Assembly: GCA_017399175.1 (NCBI GenBank)
Contig: JAFQEE010000003.1
Location: 1-40,506 of the forward strand
Length of the DNA: 40,506 bases
Direction of reading: 5' to 3'
Source of the DNA: Clostridia bacterium
Lineage (GTDB): Bacteria; Bacillota; Clostridia; Oscillospirales; Acutalibacteraceae
Below, one piece after another: positions 7,207 through 16,228 of this stretch (position 1 is the stretch's first letter; each line of letters starts with the position of its first letter). The notes beneath the pieces were generated by a model. It worked only from the letters and a program-made list of their open reading frames with translations. It was not told the origin of the DNA and did no database searches. The position numbers and the translations under genes are program-made.

Positions 7207-7235
7207 TTGACATTTACTGCAATTTGCGGTAGAAT
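7207..7235 (+). promoter_or_regulatory. Promoter of the VanZ-like gene with an operator dyad in the spacer
   Basis: TTGACA (7207-7212) and TAGAAT (7230-7235) are spaced by 17 bp. The spacer carries the 17-bp dyad 7215-7231 (TAC-t-GCAA-t-TTGC-g-GTA, seven of eight pairs matching), a likely site for the adjacent XRE repressor. A further TGTA...TACA dyad lies near 7176-7193 toward the regulator's start. Confidence 0.7.
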
Positions 7236-7274
7236 TGCCATAAGACAACAAATTGTGACAAAGGATTTCTAATT

Positions 7275-7688
7275 TTGAAAAAGAAAAATCTTTTTTTATA
7301 TGCAAATATAATTATTCCACTTTTTATTGGACTTGTTATATATCTGTTTTGTTATAGGAACACGTATATTAACTCTATTTTTGAAAATTATTTGGGTTTA
7401 TCTCTGCCCTATTTATATTTCGATAACATTATCTATCACTTTGTCACTTGTTGGGCTTGTGATATTTTATGGGCTTATTCACTAACATTTTCTCTTTACT
7501 TTTGTTTTAAGCCTTTCACCAAACCATTGAGAGTGACAAGTGTTTTATCAATTTTATTTGCTGTTAGCATTGAAGTCTTACAAGCAGTTCAAATAATAAA
7601 CGGAACATTTGATATATGGGATATTATTTTAGAAATTTCGGCAATTTCCCTTGCCGTTATAATAATAAAAAGGAGTTTTTTAAAATGA
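7275..7688 (+). CDS. VanZ-like membrane protein
   Basis: 137 residues with four predicted membrane helices: about 8-26 (LYANIIIPLFIGLVIYLF), 55-77, 85-103 and 113-132. The C-terminal motif SIEVLQAVQIINGTFDIWDI matches the VanZ-like family signature (Glu/Gln helix, then G-FD-WDI). Function is unknown; the namesake gives low-level teicoplanin resistance, which should not be transferred to this protein. The start is TTG with AAAGGA 9 nt upstream. Its stop overlaps the next start as ATGA, so the two are translationally coupled. Confidence 0.75.
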   Translation: MKKKNLFLYANIIIPLFIGLVIYLFCYRNTYINSIFENYLGLSLPYLYFDNIIYHFVTCWACDILWAYSLTFSLYFCFKPFTKPLRVTSVLSILFAVSIEVLQAVQIINGTFDIWDIILEISAISLAVIIIKRSFLK

Positions 7689-8203
7689 AAAAAATCTTAT
7701 CAGTTCTTATGGCAATTCTTGTTCTTGCTACCTTTGCATTGTTTGCAGTTGGTAGTAGCGACGACGATTCCGCAACAGTATCTCAAGGTGAAGGCACAAC
7801 AGCAAATGATACAGCAACATCAAATGGTAATGTTACTGTTAAAGTTGGCGATGTTCTTAAAACTTCAAATCTTGAAATTACTTATAATGAATGTGGCGAG
7901 CATAAAGGATATTCACAATATTCACCACCTAAAGATGGTTATAAGTACATTTATATTGACTTGGCTGCAAAAAACATTGCCGATTCCGATGCATATATTT
8001 CATATTTTGAATTTAATTGCTATGCTGATGATGTTGCTATGGAGTCACATTATGAAGATGACGGCATTTCTGCAACACTTTCAGCAGGTAGAAGCACATC
8101 TGGAAAAGTTTATTTTGAAGTTCCTAAAGATGCAGAAAAAATTGAAATTGAATATGAAACAGATTTCTGGGATAATCAAAAAGCAATTTTTGTTGTAGAA
8201 TAA
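7685..8203 (+). CDS. Exported DUF4352 (immunoglobulin-like) protein
   Basis: 172 residues: a signal peptide (MKKILSVLMAILVLATFALFAV), a Ser/Thr/Asn/Gly-rich linker to about residue 50, then a DUF4352 domain (VKVGDVLKTSNLEITYNE, DGYKYIYIDLAAKNIADSDA, LSAGRSTSGKVYFEVPKDA). The sequence after the hydrophobic core is GSSDDD, where relatives have a lipobox Cys. With no Cys it is probably secreted or held by an uncleaved anchor. The ATG at 7685 lies in the ATGA overlap with the VanZ-like gene and has AAGGAG upstream. It is probably regulated with that gene by the XRE repressor. Confidence 0.8.
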   Translation: MKKILSVLMAILVLATFALFAVGSSDDDSATVSQGEGTTANDTATSNGNVTVKVGDVLKTSNLEITYNECGEHKGYSQYSPPKDGYKYIYIDLAAKNIADSDAYISYFEFNCYADDVAMESHYEDDGISATLSAGRSTSGKVYFEVPKDAEKIEIEYETDFWDNQKAIFVVE

Positions 8204-8217
8204 ACTGATAAAAATGC

Positions 8218-8342
8218 GGCTCCCTCTGACGAGGGAGCTGTCGAACGATAGTGAGACTGAGGGAGAGATTGAGTCTGCGTATTAGCCTATCTCTCCCTCC
8301 GTCATTTTCTTGCGAAAATGCCACCTCCCTCGTCAGAGGGAG
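8218..8342. repeat. Palindromic repeat element, R-L pair in inverted orientation
   Basis: An R-type end (8218-8265: GGCTCCCTC/GAGGGAGC hairpin, then CTGTC...GAGACTGAGGGAG) and an L-type end (8292-8342: CTCCCTCCGTCATTTTC, GAAAATGCC, CCTCCCTC/GAGGGAGG) flank a 26-bp centre. It is the reverse orientation of the element at 8900-9014. Confidence 0.8.
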
Positions 8343-8351
8343 GCAAAGAGA

Positions 8352-8380
8352 AAAGGACGGTTCGTAACGAATCGTCCTTT
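8352..8380. terminator. Bidirectional terminator between convergent genes
   Basis: The arms 8352-8365 and 8368-8380 (AAAGGACG...CGTCCTTT, one mismatch) are followed by T-rich sequence on both strands. It lies between the DUF4352 stop (8203) and the YbaK stop (8411). Confidence 0.7.
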
Positions 8381-8410
8381 AATTTTGCACTTTGCGTTTT
8401 GCATTTTGCA

Positions 8411-8881
8411 CTATTCAATAGGTTTTGATACATCTACCCATTCTTTATAGTTTGAGTATTTTTCCAGTTCGGGAATTGTGAGTTCGATTGCACTATTACT
8501 GCCACCTACTGCAGGGAAAACTGTTTCGAATCTTTTCATTGATTCATCAAGGTAAACATCCACACCGTCTTTAATACCGAAAGGACAAACTCCGCCAATC
8601 TGATGACCTACATATTCTTCCAACTGTTCAGGTGACATCATTTTTGCTTTTGTGTGGAAAAATCCTTTGTATTTTGAGTTATCAACCTTGACATCCCCTG
8701 CCATAAGAATAAGGATTGGCTGTTCACCCACCATAAATGAAAGAGTTTTTGCAATTCTTGCACCCTCAACACCAAGTGCCTGTGCTGCAAGTTCAACTGT
8801 TGCACTTGAAACCTCGAACTCTTGTACTCTGTCTTCCATACCGAATTGACGGAAATATTCTCTGCCTTTTTCTATAGACAT
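8411..8881 (-). CDS. YbaK/EbsC-family aminoacyl-tRNA deacylase
   Basis: 156 residues covering the YbaK/ProX editing domain: TVELAAQALGVEGARIAKTL near the start, the conserved Lys in AKTLSF, GDVKVDNSKYK, and GHQIGGVCPFGI, which matches the family's GG-SP-G segment. Members hydrolyse mischarged tRNAs such as Cys- or Ala-tRNAPro. The exact substrate cannot be read here. It lies beyond iolG, separated by a palindromic repeat, and is unlikely to be part of inositol metabolism. Confidence 0.88.
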   Translation of the reverse strand: MSIEKGREYFRQFGMEDRVQEFEVSSATVELAAQALGVEGARIAKTLSFMVGEQPILILMAGDVKVDNSKYKGFFHTKAKMMSPEQLEEYVGHQIGGVCPFGIKDGVDVYLDESMKRFETVFPAVGGSNSAIELTIPELEKYSNYKEWVDVSKPIE

Positions 8882-8899
8882 AAATTTTCATTCCTTTCC

Positions 8900-9014
8900 C
8901 CTCCCTCCACGAGGGAGGTGGCATTTTCGCAAGAAAATGACGGAGGGAGTTTGTTGTTGTTTCTGTTTACTCCCTCAGTCACGCCTTGCGTGACAGCTCC
9001 CTCTAAGAGGGAGC
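8900..9014. repeat. Short palindromic element in L-R order (deletion-derivative-like)
   Basis: L end 8900-8949: CCTCCCTC/GAGGGAGG hairpin, ATTTTC/GAAAAT hairpin, GACGGAGGGAG. A 20-bp centre (8950-8969) follows. R end 8970-9014: CTCCCTCAGTCACGC/GCGTGAC hairpin, then GCTCCCTC/GAGGGAGC. Both ends match those around the DUF559 pseudogene at 27761-28272, with its 372-bp interior (27809-28180) missing. It sits just past the iolG stop and may trim or terminate the iol transcript. Confidence 0.85.
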
Positions 9015-9038
9015 GGATACGGAAACACAAATTTTATT

Positions 9039-10046
9039 TTACTGAATTTCTGCGAGTTTAACAGGTCTGCCTTCATTTGCTGATTTTTCAGCAGCAAGAG
9101 CAATCTTAACTGACTGTAAACCTGCGTGAATGCCAACAGGAGTTTCCTTGTCGTTTACACAACAGTCAACAAACTGTCTAACTTCTTCTGCGAATGAGCC
9201 CATATATCTTTCAAGGAAGAAATAGAGTGGTTTTTCACCTGTTACACCGTTAGCATCTGCGATAACTGCAGTTGAAAGTGTATCGTTAGCAGTTGCAACC
9301 ATACCCTTTGAACCGAAAAGTTCTGCCCTCTGGTCATAACCATACATAGCCTGACGGGAGTTGTCGATAACTGCAAGAGCACCATTAGCCATTTTCATTG
9401 AGATGATTGCTGTATCGAAATCACCGTATTCACGGATACCAGGATTGATAAGAGCATCTGCATAAACATAAAGTTCTTCAACATCACTGTTTGTAAGGAA
9501 GCAAGCCATATCAAAATCGTGGATTGTCATATCAAGGAAGATGCTTGCTGCACAGTAGCCAACAGGTGGTGCCTGTGGGTCACGAGATGTAATTTTAAGA
9601 ATCTGTGCTTCACCGATTTTGCCTTCATCATAAGCCTTGCGAACTGCTGCAAAGTTATGGTCAAAACGACGATTGAAACCTACCTGGAATTTGCATTCAG
9701 GATGAGCTTTAAGAGCATCTGCAATTTCAAGAATCTTGTCAACTGTGTTTGCAAGTGGTTTTTCACAGAAAACGTGTTTGCCTGCATTGATTGCTTCAAT
9801 AGAAATCGGAGCGTGAGTGTCAGTTGATGAACAAACAAGAACTGCATCAATGTCCTTATCTTCAATAATTTTTGTGTAATCTGTGTAAATTTTTTCCACA
9901 CCAAAGCCTTCACAGAAAGCCTTTGTTTCGTCATTCATAAATGGGTCTGCGATTGCAACAACTTCAGCACCCTTTACGTGATATGAAATTGATTCAAGGT
10001 GAACTTTACCAATACGGCCAGCACCGATAATACCGATTTTAAGCAT
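9039..10046 (-). CDS. iolG: Inositol 2-dehydrogenase
   Basis: 335 residues, a typical length for Gfo/Idh/MocA oxidoreductases. It oxidises myo-inositol to scyllo-inosose with NAD+, the first step of inositol catabolism. Visible features are the Rossmann motif GAGRIG (residues 8-13), the catalytic-site EKP (95-97, K96) and the substrate/catalytic segment DMTIHDFDM (D172, H176, D179). RBS AAGGAG precedes the ATG. It lies last in the iol operon, 21 bp after iolA. Assignment as inositol rather than another sugar dehydrogenase rests on family resemblance plus the surrounding complete pathway. Confidence 0.93.
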   Translation of the reverse strand: MLKIGIIGAGRIGKVHLESISYHVKGAEVVAIADPFMNDETKAFCEGFGVEKIYTDYTKIIEDKDIDAVLVCSSTDTHAPISIEAINAGKHVFCEKPLANTVDKILEIADALKAHPECKFQVGFNRRFDHNFAAVRKAYDEGKIGEAQILKITSRDPQAPPVGYCAASIFLDMTIHDFDMACFLTNSDVEELYVYADALINPGIREYGDFDTAIISMKMANGALAVIDNSRQAMYGYDQRAELFGSKGMVATANDTLSTAVIADANGVTGEKPLYFFLERYMGSFAEEVRQFVDCCVNDKETPVGIHAGLQSVKIALAAEKSANEGRPVKLAEIQ

Positions 10047-10067
10047 AATAATTTCTCCTTATGTTAT

Positions 10068-11576
10068 TTATATTGTTCCGTCCCATGTACTAACTGCAGT
10101 ATTTGATTTTTCCTCTTCATCGAACCAGTGGGTTGTAACTGACTTTGATTCTGTGTAGAAACGGTATGCGTCTTTACCTAAACAATGAAGGTCACCGAAG
10201 AATGACTGCTTGTGACCTGAGAATGGGAAGAAACCAACAGGTACAGGAATACCAACATTGATACCAACCATACCACCGTCTGTGTGACGAGCGAATTCAC
10301 GAGCAAAGTAACCACTCTGTGTATAGATAACAGAACCATTTGCATAAGGGTTACTATTCATAATCTTAAGGCCTTCTTCAAATGTCTTACAACGCTTGAT
10401 GCAAAGAACAGGTCCGAAAACTTCTTCCTGACCGATTGTCATTTCAGGTGTAACCTTGTCGAAGATTGTAGGGCCAACAAAGTAACCGTTTTCATAACCT
10501 TCCACCTTAACACCACGACCGTCAAGAACGAGTTCAGCACCTTCGTCAACACCCTTCTGGATATCAGCAAGAACTTCTTCGTAGTGCTTCTTATATGTAA
10601 TTGGGCCAAGCTTTGAATCTTTTTCCCATGATGGGCCAACCTTGATTTTTGATGCCTGTTTAACGAGTTCAGCAACAAACTTGTCAGCGATTGCTTCTTC
10701 AACAACACAGCAAGTAAGAGCCATACAACGCTGACCTGCACAACCGTAAGCAGAGTTAATAACACCTGCTACTGTTCTTTCAAGTGCTGCGTCAGCCATA
10801 ACAAGAGCATGGTTCTTTGCCTGTGTAAGAGCCTGACAACGCTTGCCAGCCGCTGCTGCACGAGAATAAATCTTAAGACCAACAGGAGTTGAGCCTACGA
10901 ATGTGATACCCTTAACATCAGGGTGGTCAAGAATTGTGTTAACTTCGTTTCTTGAACAAGTAATAACATTGATAACACCGTCAGGAACTCCTGCTTCTTT
11001 ATAGATAGCAGCAAGTTTCATAGCTGTTTTTGGTGTAAGAGATGCTGCTTTGAGAACCATTGTGTTACCTGTTGCAATACAAACAGGAGCCATCCAACCG
11101 AATGGAATCATTGCAGGGAAGTTAACGGGAACGATACCTGCGAAAACACCAAGCGGTTCACGATATTTAACTGTGTCATAACCTTTTGATGCGTCCATAA
11201 GGCTTTCACCCATCATAAGTGAAGGAACCTGAGTTGCAAGTTCTGTGCCTTCTTTTGCCTTGAGAACGTCGCCTTCTGCTTCGCCCCATACTTTACCGTT
11301 TTCACAAGCAACGCACATTGTGAGTTCTTCCATATCACGGATGATAAGTTCGCGGATTTTATAAAGAATCTGTGCTCTCTTGATTGCAGGAGTTGCACTC
11401 CAACCCGGGAATGCAGCCTTTGCTGCTGCGATTGCTTCAAGAACTTCATCATTTGTACAGCAAGGTGCCTGTCCTACAACTTCACCTGTACTTGGATTGT
11501 GAAGGTCATACCAAACATCAGTTTTTGAGTCCTTGAACTGACCGTTCACAAAATATTGTAATTTTTCTACTGCCAT
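10068..11576 (-). CDS. iolA: Methylmalonate/malonate-semialdehyde dehydrogenase (CoA-acylating)
   Basis: 502 residues, full length for the MmsA/IolA aldehyde dehydrogenase family. It converts malonate semialdehyde with CoA and NAD+ to acetyl-CoA and CO2, the last iol step. Signature segments are GIVPVNFPAMIPFGWMAPV, FVGSTPVG and the nucleophile C284 in CAGQRCMAL; a Met beside the Cys and the GFFPFSGHKQSFFGD C-terminal motif are typical of MmsA. Soluble. Separated from iolE by 186 bp containing a palindromic repeat, so expression may depend on read-through. RBS AAGGAG. Confidence 0.94.
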   Translation of the reverse strand: MAVEKLQYFVNGQFKDSKTDVWYDLHNPSTGEVVGQAPCCTNDEVLEAIAAAKAAFPGWSATPAIKRAQILYKIRELIIRDMEELTMCVACENGKVWGEAEGDVLKAKEGTELATQVPSLMMGESLMDASKGYDTVKYREPLGVFAGIVPVNFPAMIPFGWMAPVCIATGNTMVLKAASLTPKTAMKLAAIYKEAGVPDGVINVITCSRNEVNTILDHPDVKGITFVGSTPVGLKIYSRAAAAGKRCQALTQAKNHALVMADAALERTVAGVINSAYGCAGQRCMALTCCVVEEAIADKFVAELVKQASKIKVGPSWEKDSKLGPITYKKHYEEVLADIQKGVDEGAELVLDGRGVKVEGYENGYFVGPTIFDKVTPEMTIGQEEVFGPVLCIKRCKTFEEGLKIMNSNPYANGSVIYTQSGYFAREFARHTDGGMVGINVGIPVPVGFFPFSGHKQSFFGDLHCLGKDAYRFYTESKSVTTHWFDEEEKSNTAVSTWDGTI

Positions 11577-11613
11577 TGTTATTTCTCCTTATTGGATTTA
11601 ATTGTTTTATTGG

Positions 11614-11700
11614 TGTCATTCTGAGGAGTGTAACGACGAAGAATCTCTCAACTCCTATTATCTCATTAACAAGAGATTCTTCGCTACGCTCAGAATGACA
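11614..11700. repeat. TCATTCTGAG-family palindromic repeat, copy 1
   Basis: The arms 11614-11648 (TGTCATTCTGAG...GAAGAATCTCT) and 11672-11700 (AGAGATTCTTC...CTCAGAATGACA) form a long interrupted stem between iolE and iolA. Another member lies at 24389-24468. Just after it, 11704-11722 holds a separate small hairpin (GCAGGC/GCCTGC). Confidence 0.8.
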
Positions 11701-11762
11701 ATGCAGGCGTGGAAGCCTGCCACTACGCGTCACTATGTTCAGAATAACATATTCAAATTAAA

Positions 11763-12656
11763 TTATAAGCCAGATACTTCTGCAATATATTTACGAGCTT
11801 TGACTGCATATTCAAATGGATTTGCGATTGCAGGGTCCTGTTCAGCCTCAACAAGAACATATCCTTCGTATCCTGTTTCTTCAAGAACATCGAATACAGG
11901 TTTAAAATCGATTACGCCGTCACCCGGAACTGTGAATGCACCGGCACGAACACCCTGTAAGAAACTCATTTTTTCTGCCTTAACTTTTGCCACAACATCA
12001 GGACGGATATCCTTGAGATGTACGTGACGGATTCTCTTTGCATATTTCTTGAGAACTGCCATATAATCTTCACCACAGTATGCAAGGTGACCTGTATCAA
12101 AAAGAAGACCGAAAAGTTCAGGGTCTGTGTTTTCCATCATTCTGTCAATTTCTGCTGCAGTCTGAACAACCGTACCCATATGATGGTGGAAGCAAAGCTG
12201 GATACCCATATCCTTTGCAACTTTACCAAGCTTGTTGATACCTGTGCAGAGCATATCCCATTCTTCGTCATTCATAACATATTTGTCATCGAAAATTGAA
12301 AGGTCTGTACCCTGAATTGAATGTCCCTGTTCAGAGATACCAACAACTTTTGCACCCATTTCTTTAAGGAAAGTGATATGCTCGATAAAATCCTTTTCAA
12401 CTTCTTCGTAAGGCTTTGTGATAAGAAAACTTGAGAACCAAGCGTTGCAAATCTGCATACCGCGAAGTTTAAGTGCTTTTTTAAGAACCTTTGTATCTCT
12501 CGGGTACTTGTTACCAACTTCACAACCTGTGAAACCTGCAAGTGCCATTTCTGAAATACACTGTTCAAATGTGTTTTCTGCACCAAGGTCAGGCATATCG
12601 TCATTTGTCCATGCGATAGGTGCAATACCGAGTTTAACTTTTGACTTGTCGAGCAT
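11763..12656 (-). CDS. iolE: Inosose dehydratase
   Basis: 297 residues, a TIM barrel of the xylose-isomerase-like superfamily and standard IolE length. It dehydrates scyllo-inosose to 3D-(3,5/4)-trihydroxycyclohexane-1,2-dione using a divalent metal. Characteristic segments are [17 protein letters not shown] at the N-terminus, [49 protein letters not shown] and [10 protein letters not shown], which carry the Glu, Asp and His metal ligands. It begins one base after the iolD stop, so the pair is tightly coupled, which fits their consecutive reactions. Confidence 0.94.
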   Translation of the reverse strand: MLDKSKVKLGIAPIAWTNDDMPDLGAENTFEQCISEMALAGFTGCEVGNKYPRDTKVLKKALKLRGMQICNAWFSSFLITKPYEEVEKDFIEHITFLKEMGAKVVGISEQGHSIQGTDLSIFDDKYVMNDEEWDMLCTGINKLGKVAKDMGIQLCFHHHMGTVVQTAAEIDRMMENTDPELFGLLFDTGHLAYCGEDYMAVLKKYAKRIRHVHLKDIRPDVVAKVKAEKMSFLQGVRAGAFTVPGDGVIDFKPVFDVLEETGYEGYVLVEAEQDPAIANPFEYAVKARKYIAEVSGL

Positions 12657-12657
12657 A

Positions 12658-14577
12658 TTAATATCTCCTTGCTTTATTTTTATTTTCTTCCTTCTCTAAG
12701 AAGGCGTTATTTACTTTTTCATTTGTTGAAACAGATGGAACACCTGTATGCCACCAAGCACCGTAACCGTCAGTCATTGATTTTGGAAGCACTTTAATAT
12801 CAATAAGTGTTGAAACTGTCTGTTTTTGTGAATCGATAAGAGCGAATTCGAGTTCTTCCATTGTTTTTGCTGTATATGTCTTACAACCGTATGCTGCAGC
12901 AGCCATAGCAAAGTCAATAGGAATAAGGTCACCTAAAAGTTCACCATTTTCGTTTCTGTAACGGAATTCTGTTGCAAGATTACCGATGCCGTTTGACATC
13001 TGAAGGTTGTTAATGCAACCGAAACCGCTGTTATCGAAAAGAAGAACATTGATTTTCTTGTTTTCCTGAATTGATGTTACAAGTTCAGAATGGAGCATAA
13101 GGTAACTACCGTCACCGCACATTGCATATGATTCACATTCAGGATGAGCCATCTTGCTACCAAGTGCACCTGCGATTTCATAACCCATACATGAATAACC
13201 GTATTCCATATTGTATGAATAACGCTTGTCAGAAGTCCACATTCTCTGAAGACATCCAGGAAGTGAACCTGCTGCACCTGTGCAAAGAGCATCTGCAGGA
13301 ATGAGTTTTCTAATCATAGCAAGTGCTGCTGTCTGTGTAATCACACCGCCGATTTTCTCAACGAACTCAGGAATTGTCTTTTCATCACGAGCAGCAATCA
13401 AAGGCTTAAAGTTTTCGTCATAGCTGTAATTTGCAAGGAATTCCATTTCCTTGTCCCAATCAGCTTTTGCATCTTGGATTTCAGTTGTGTATGCTGATTT
13501 GTAACCTGCTTTACGGAGTTCATCACCAAGAGCGAGAATACCAAGTTTAGCATCAGCAACCATTTTAACAGCATCAAGTTTGTATGCATCAAAACGAGAT
13601 GTGTTGATTGTTACCATCTTAACATCATCTTTGAAAAGGGACTTTGAAGCAGTTGTAAAGTCAGAGAAACGAGTACCGATACCGATAACAACGTCTGCAT
13701 CCTTTGCCATTACATTACCTGCGGAGTTACCTGTAACACCAAGACCACCAAGGTTATATTTATCTGATGAAAGGCAAGCAGTTTTACCACTTTGTGTTTC
13801 TGCGAAAGGAATGTTGAATTCTGCACAGAATTTTTCAAGTGCTTCGCCTGCTTCTGAATAACGAACACCTCCACCACAGATTACAAGCGGTTTTTTAGCA
13901 TGCTTAACTGCATTTACAACATCCTCAAGTTCTTCTGTTGCCACAGGCATACGAACAATTTTATGTACACGCTTCTGGAAGAATGAATCAGGGTAATCAT
14001 AACTTTCACCCTCAACATCCTGACAAAGACAAATTGCAACTGCACCTGCGTTTGCAGTATCTGTAAGTGCTCTCATTGCATTTATCATTGCTGACATAAG
14101 CTGTTCAGGACGAGTAATTCTGTCCCAATATCTTGTAACTGCCTTATAAGCATCGTTTGTTGTTGTAGCAAGTGAATTTTCCTGTTCAAATTGCTGAAGA
14201 ACAGGGTCGGGCTGACGAGTTGAGAAAGTGTCAGCAGGAAATAAAAGAAGTGGTACATTATTAACTGTTGCAGTTGCTGCCGCAGTAATCATATTAGCAG
14301 CACCGGGACCGATTGAAGATGCACATGCGATAATTTTTCGTCTGTTGTTCATCTTTGCAAAGGCTGTTGCAACATGAGCCATACCTTGCTCGTTCTTACC
14401 CTGATAAACTTTAAGTCCGCCCTTGTCAGAATCAAGTGCTTCACCAAGACCTAAAACAATACCGTGACCGAAAACTGTGAAAATTCCGTCAACGAATTTT
14501 GTTTCAACTCCGTCAAAAGACACATACTGATTATCAAGGAACTTAACAAGTGCCTGAGCCATTGTCATTTTTGCCAT
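12658..14577 (-). CDS. iolD: 3D-(3,5/4)-trihydroxycyclohexane-1,2-dione hydrolase
   Basis: 639 residues, a thiamine-diphosphate enzyme of normal IolD length. It opens the cyclohexanedione ring to 5-deoxy-D-glucuronate. The N-terminal pyrimidine-binding domain contains [20 protein letters not shown]; the central domain includes [16 protein letters not shown] and [13 protein letters not shown]; the C-terminal domain has the ThDP motif [13 protein letters not shown] followed about 25 residues later by [14 protein letters not shown]. It lies 31 bp after iolB and one base before iolE in the transcript. Soluble. Confidence 0.95.
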   Translation of the reverse strand: MAKMTMAQALVKFLDNQYVSFDGVETKFVDGIFTVFGHGIVLGLGEALDSDKGGLKVYQGKNEQGMAHVATAFAKMNNRRKIIACASSIGPGAANMITAAATATVNNVPLLLFPADTFSTRQPDPVLQQFEQENSLATTTNDAYKAVTRYWDRITRPEQLMSAMINAMRALTDTANAGAVAICLCQDVEGESYDYPDSFFQKRVHKIVRMPVATEELEDVVNAVKHAKKPLVICGGGVRYSEAGEALEKFCAEFNIPFAETQSGKTACLSSDKYNLGGLGVTGNSAGNVMAKDADVVIGIGTRFSDFTTASKSLFKDDVKMVTINTSRFDAYKLDAVKMVADAKLGILALGDELRKAGYKSAYTTEIQDAKADWDKEMEFLANYSYDENFKPLIAARDEKTIPEFVEKIGGVITQTAALAMIRKLIPADALCTGAAGSLPGCLQRMWTSDKRYSYNMEYGYSCMGYEIAGALGSKMAHPECESYAMCGDGSYLMLHSELVTSIQENKKINVLLFDNSGFGCINNLQMSNGIGNLATEFRYRNENGELLGDLIPIDFAMAAAAYGCKTYTAKTMEELEFALIDSQKQTVSTLIDIKVLPKSMTDGYGAWWHTGVPSVSTNEKVNNAFLEKEENKNKARRY

Positions 14578-14608
14578 AATATCATCTCCTGTTAAAAAGG
14601 TAGTTTAT

Positions 14609-15376
14609 TTATACATCTAACAACCACTTATGTTTAGGGTCGTCAATTCGTGTTTTAATCCAAGGGTCATTGGGAAGATGTCTAATCATCCACACATAGC
14701 ACATTGAGTAACCGGGAGCAGCAACCTGCTGATGTGTTTTCATTGGTGTAATGCAAAGAACACCTTGGTCCTCCACCTTATAGCAATCATCACCGTTAAA
14801 TCCTACACCAAAGCCCTGTGGTTTATCAAATTCATAGTAATAAACTTCAGGCTGTGGGTGGTAGTGTGGTGGGTAACTTGACCAACAACCCGGTTTGTGG
14901 ATTACTTCACCTAAAACCATATTTGAATATGGTGCATTTTCGTAATCGAAAAGTGTAAGCACCTGTCTGTGTGCAGTACCGTTCCACTGGTCTTTACCGA
15001 ATTCTTGAAGAATTACATTTTCAGGACTGTACCAAACATAACCAAAATCATTTTCGTTATCTGTCTGCTGAATAAGAATTCGGGAATCTGCATTTGCAGT
15101 AACTGTTACTTCATTATTTTTTGAGAAATGAACACAGTATGGTCTGTCAACAAACTGATTTTCTCTTTTTGCTTTTTCTGTTTTACCATCAAATGAATAC
15201 TCAACATCACCTGAAAGCAAGAGGATTGCAGTTTCGTTATTCTCGTCACAAACTGTAACAGATTCACCTGCTTTTAACACCTTTGTTTTGATGTTCATAA
15301 GCATTTCGGCATTTTTGCCACCCATTTCACAAAGGATTTTTTCGTTGTTTTCATTAAAATTTGGATTTTCGTACAT
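14609..15376 (-). CDS. iolB: 5-deoxy-glucuronate isomerase
   Basis: About 255 residues of the KduI/IolB bicupin family, which converts 5-deoxy-D-glucuronate to 2-deoxy-5-keto-D-gluconate. The C-terminal cupin shows the metal-binding pattern YPPHYHPQPEVYYYEFDKPQG, and ITPMKTHQQVAAPGYSMCY supplies the last histidine. The start was moved to the ATG at 15376, because AAGGTG lies 6 nt upstream of it while the longer GTG frame (15385) overlaps that site. Upstream is a repeat-filled gap and the DUF218 gene, an interruption between iolC and iolB. Confidence 0.93.
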   Translation of the reverse strand: MYENPNFNENNEKILCEMGGKNAEMLMNIKTKVLKAGESVTVCDENNETAILLLSGDVEYSFDGKTEKAKRENQFVDRPYCVHFSKNNEVTVTANADSRILIQQTDNENDFGYVWYSPENVILQEFGKDQWNGTAHRQVLTLFDYENAPYSNMVLGEVIHKPGCWSSYPPHYHPQPEVYYYEFDKPQGFGVGFNGDDCYKVEDQGVLCITPMKTHQQVAAPGYSMCYVWMIRHLPNDPWIKTRIDDPKHKWLLDV

Positions 15377-15393
15377 ATATGTCACCTTATTTT

Positions 15394-15515
15394 CGGCGGG
15401 AGCAAGCCCCCTCCCTACACTATAACCAATTTGGTTTGTTGTAGGGGACGACGACTCGGCGTCCCGTTAGTTTCATTTTAGCTTATTTCGGGCTGCCGAG
15501 GTCGTCAGCCCCTAC
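15394..15515. repeat. GTAGGGG-family palindromic repeats between the DUF218 gene and iolB
   Basis: A short unit at 15394-15418 (CGGCGGGAG...CCTCCCTAC) is followed by a long inverted repeat: 15441-15466 (GTAGGGG..GACGAC.TCGGC..CCCG) against 15489-15515. They share the GTAGGGG terminus with the unit at 16229-16255. Confidence 0.75.
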
Positions 15516-15519
15516 ACAT

Positions 15520-16209
15520 TTACACTCTGACTTTATCATCCGTTAGTGAACCGTTAGCATAAATCGGAATTTTTTCACCTAAATATGTCGGTTCAGGCTG
15601 TACTATGCAATAGAAGAAATCTTTTGTTCTTGCCAATACCTCACGGATATCGTTGTAAATCGGATAACGAAGTTCGTCTGCGGCGAAACCATAAGCATCA
15701 ATTCCCAATTTTCTCGCATTATAAACAGCACGGTACAAGTGGTATTTCTGTGTTACAATCACCATTTTTTCAACCTGAAAAACATCACGAGCACGATACA
15801 TTGATTCATAAGTTGAGAAACCTGCGTGGTCCATAAAGATGTTATCGGCAGGAACACCGTTTTCGATTGCGACATCCTTCATTTTATTGACCTCATCGTA
15901 TTCTTCACGACCATGGTCACCACTCATAAGAAGTTTATCGGTACAACCTGTTTCGTAAGCCATAAGACCGAAATCAAGTCTTTCCTGAAGCATTGGTGAC
16001 GGCTCACCGTCCCAGAGTCCTGCACCAAGTACCATTACACAATCAAAACTGTCATTTTTCAAATCATCAACAGTTAAAATGTAATCATTCACATAAGAAA
16101 TCATATAGGCATTTATACCGACAACGGCTACCCCACCTATCAAACAAGCACAGAGCACCGCAATAATCATCCCCTTAACTGCTTTGTTTTTTAGTAATTT
16201 CTTAATCAT
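15520..16209 (-). CDS. SanA/YdcF-like DUF218 membrane protein
   Basis: 229 residues: a single N-terminal membrane segment (about 13-34, MIIAVLCACLIGGVAVVGINA) then a DUF218 domain likely facing outward. DUF218 marks are DCVMVLGAGLWDGEPSPMLQERL, KLLMSGDHGREEYDE, FMDHAGFSTYESMYRA and VTQKYHLYRAVYNARKLG. The relative SanA of E. coli is linked to envelope barrier function; the biochemical activity is unknown. It sits inside the iol operon between iolC and iolB, flanked on both sides by GTAGGGG-type palindromes. That suggests it is an insertion rather than a pathway gene. Confidence 0.85.
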   Translation of the reverse strand: MIKKLLKNKAVKGMIIAVLCACLIGGVAVVGINAYMISYVNDYILTVDDLKNDSFDCVMVLGAGLWDGEPSPMLQERLDFGLMAYETGCTDKLLMSGDHGREEYDEVNKMKDVAIENGVPADNIFMDHAGFSTYESMYRARDVFQVEKMVIVTQKYHLYRAVYNARKLGIDAYGFAADELRYPIYNDIREVLARTKDFFYCIVQPEPTYLGEKIPIYANGSLTDDKVRV

Positions 16210-16228
16210 TTTTGTTCACCGATTTTTA

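Noticed and set aside
7275-7688. VanZ-like protein as a glycopeptide resistance gene
   Set aside because: Only the domain is shared. No vanHAX or VanRS genes are present, so a resistance call is not supported.
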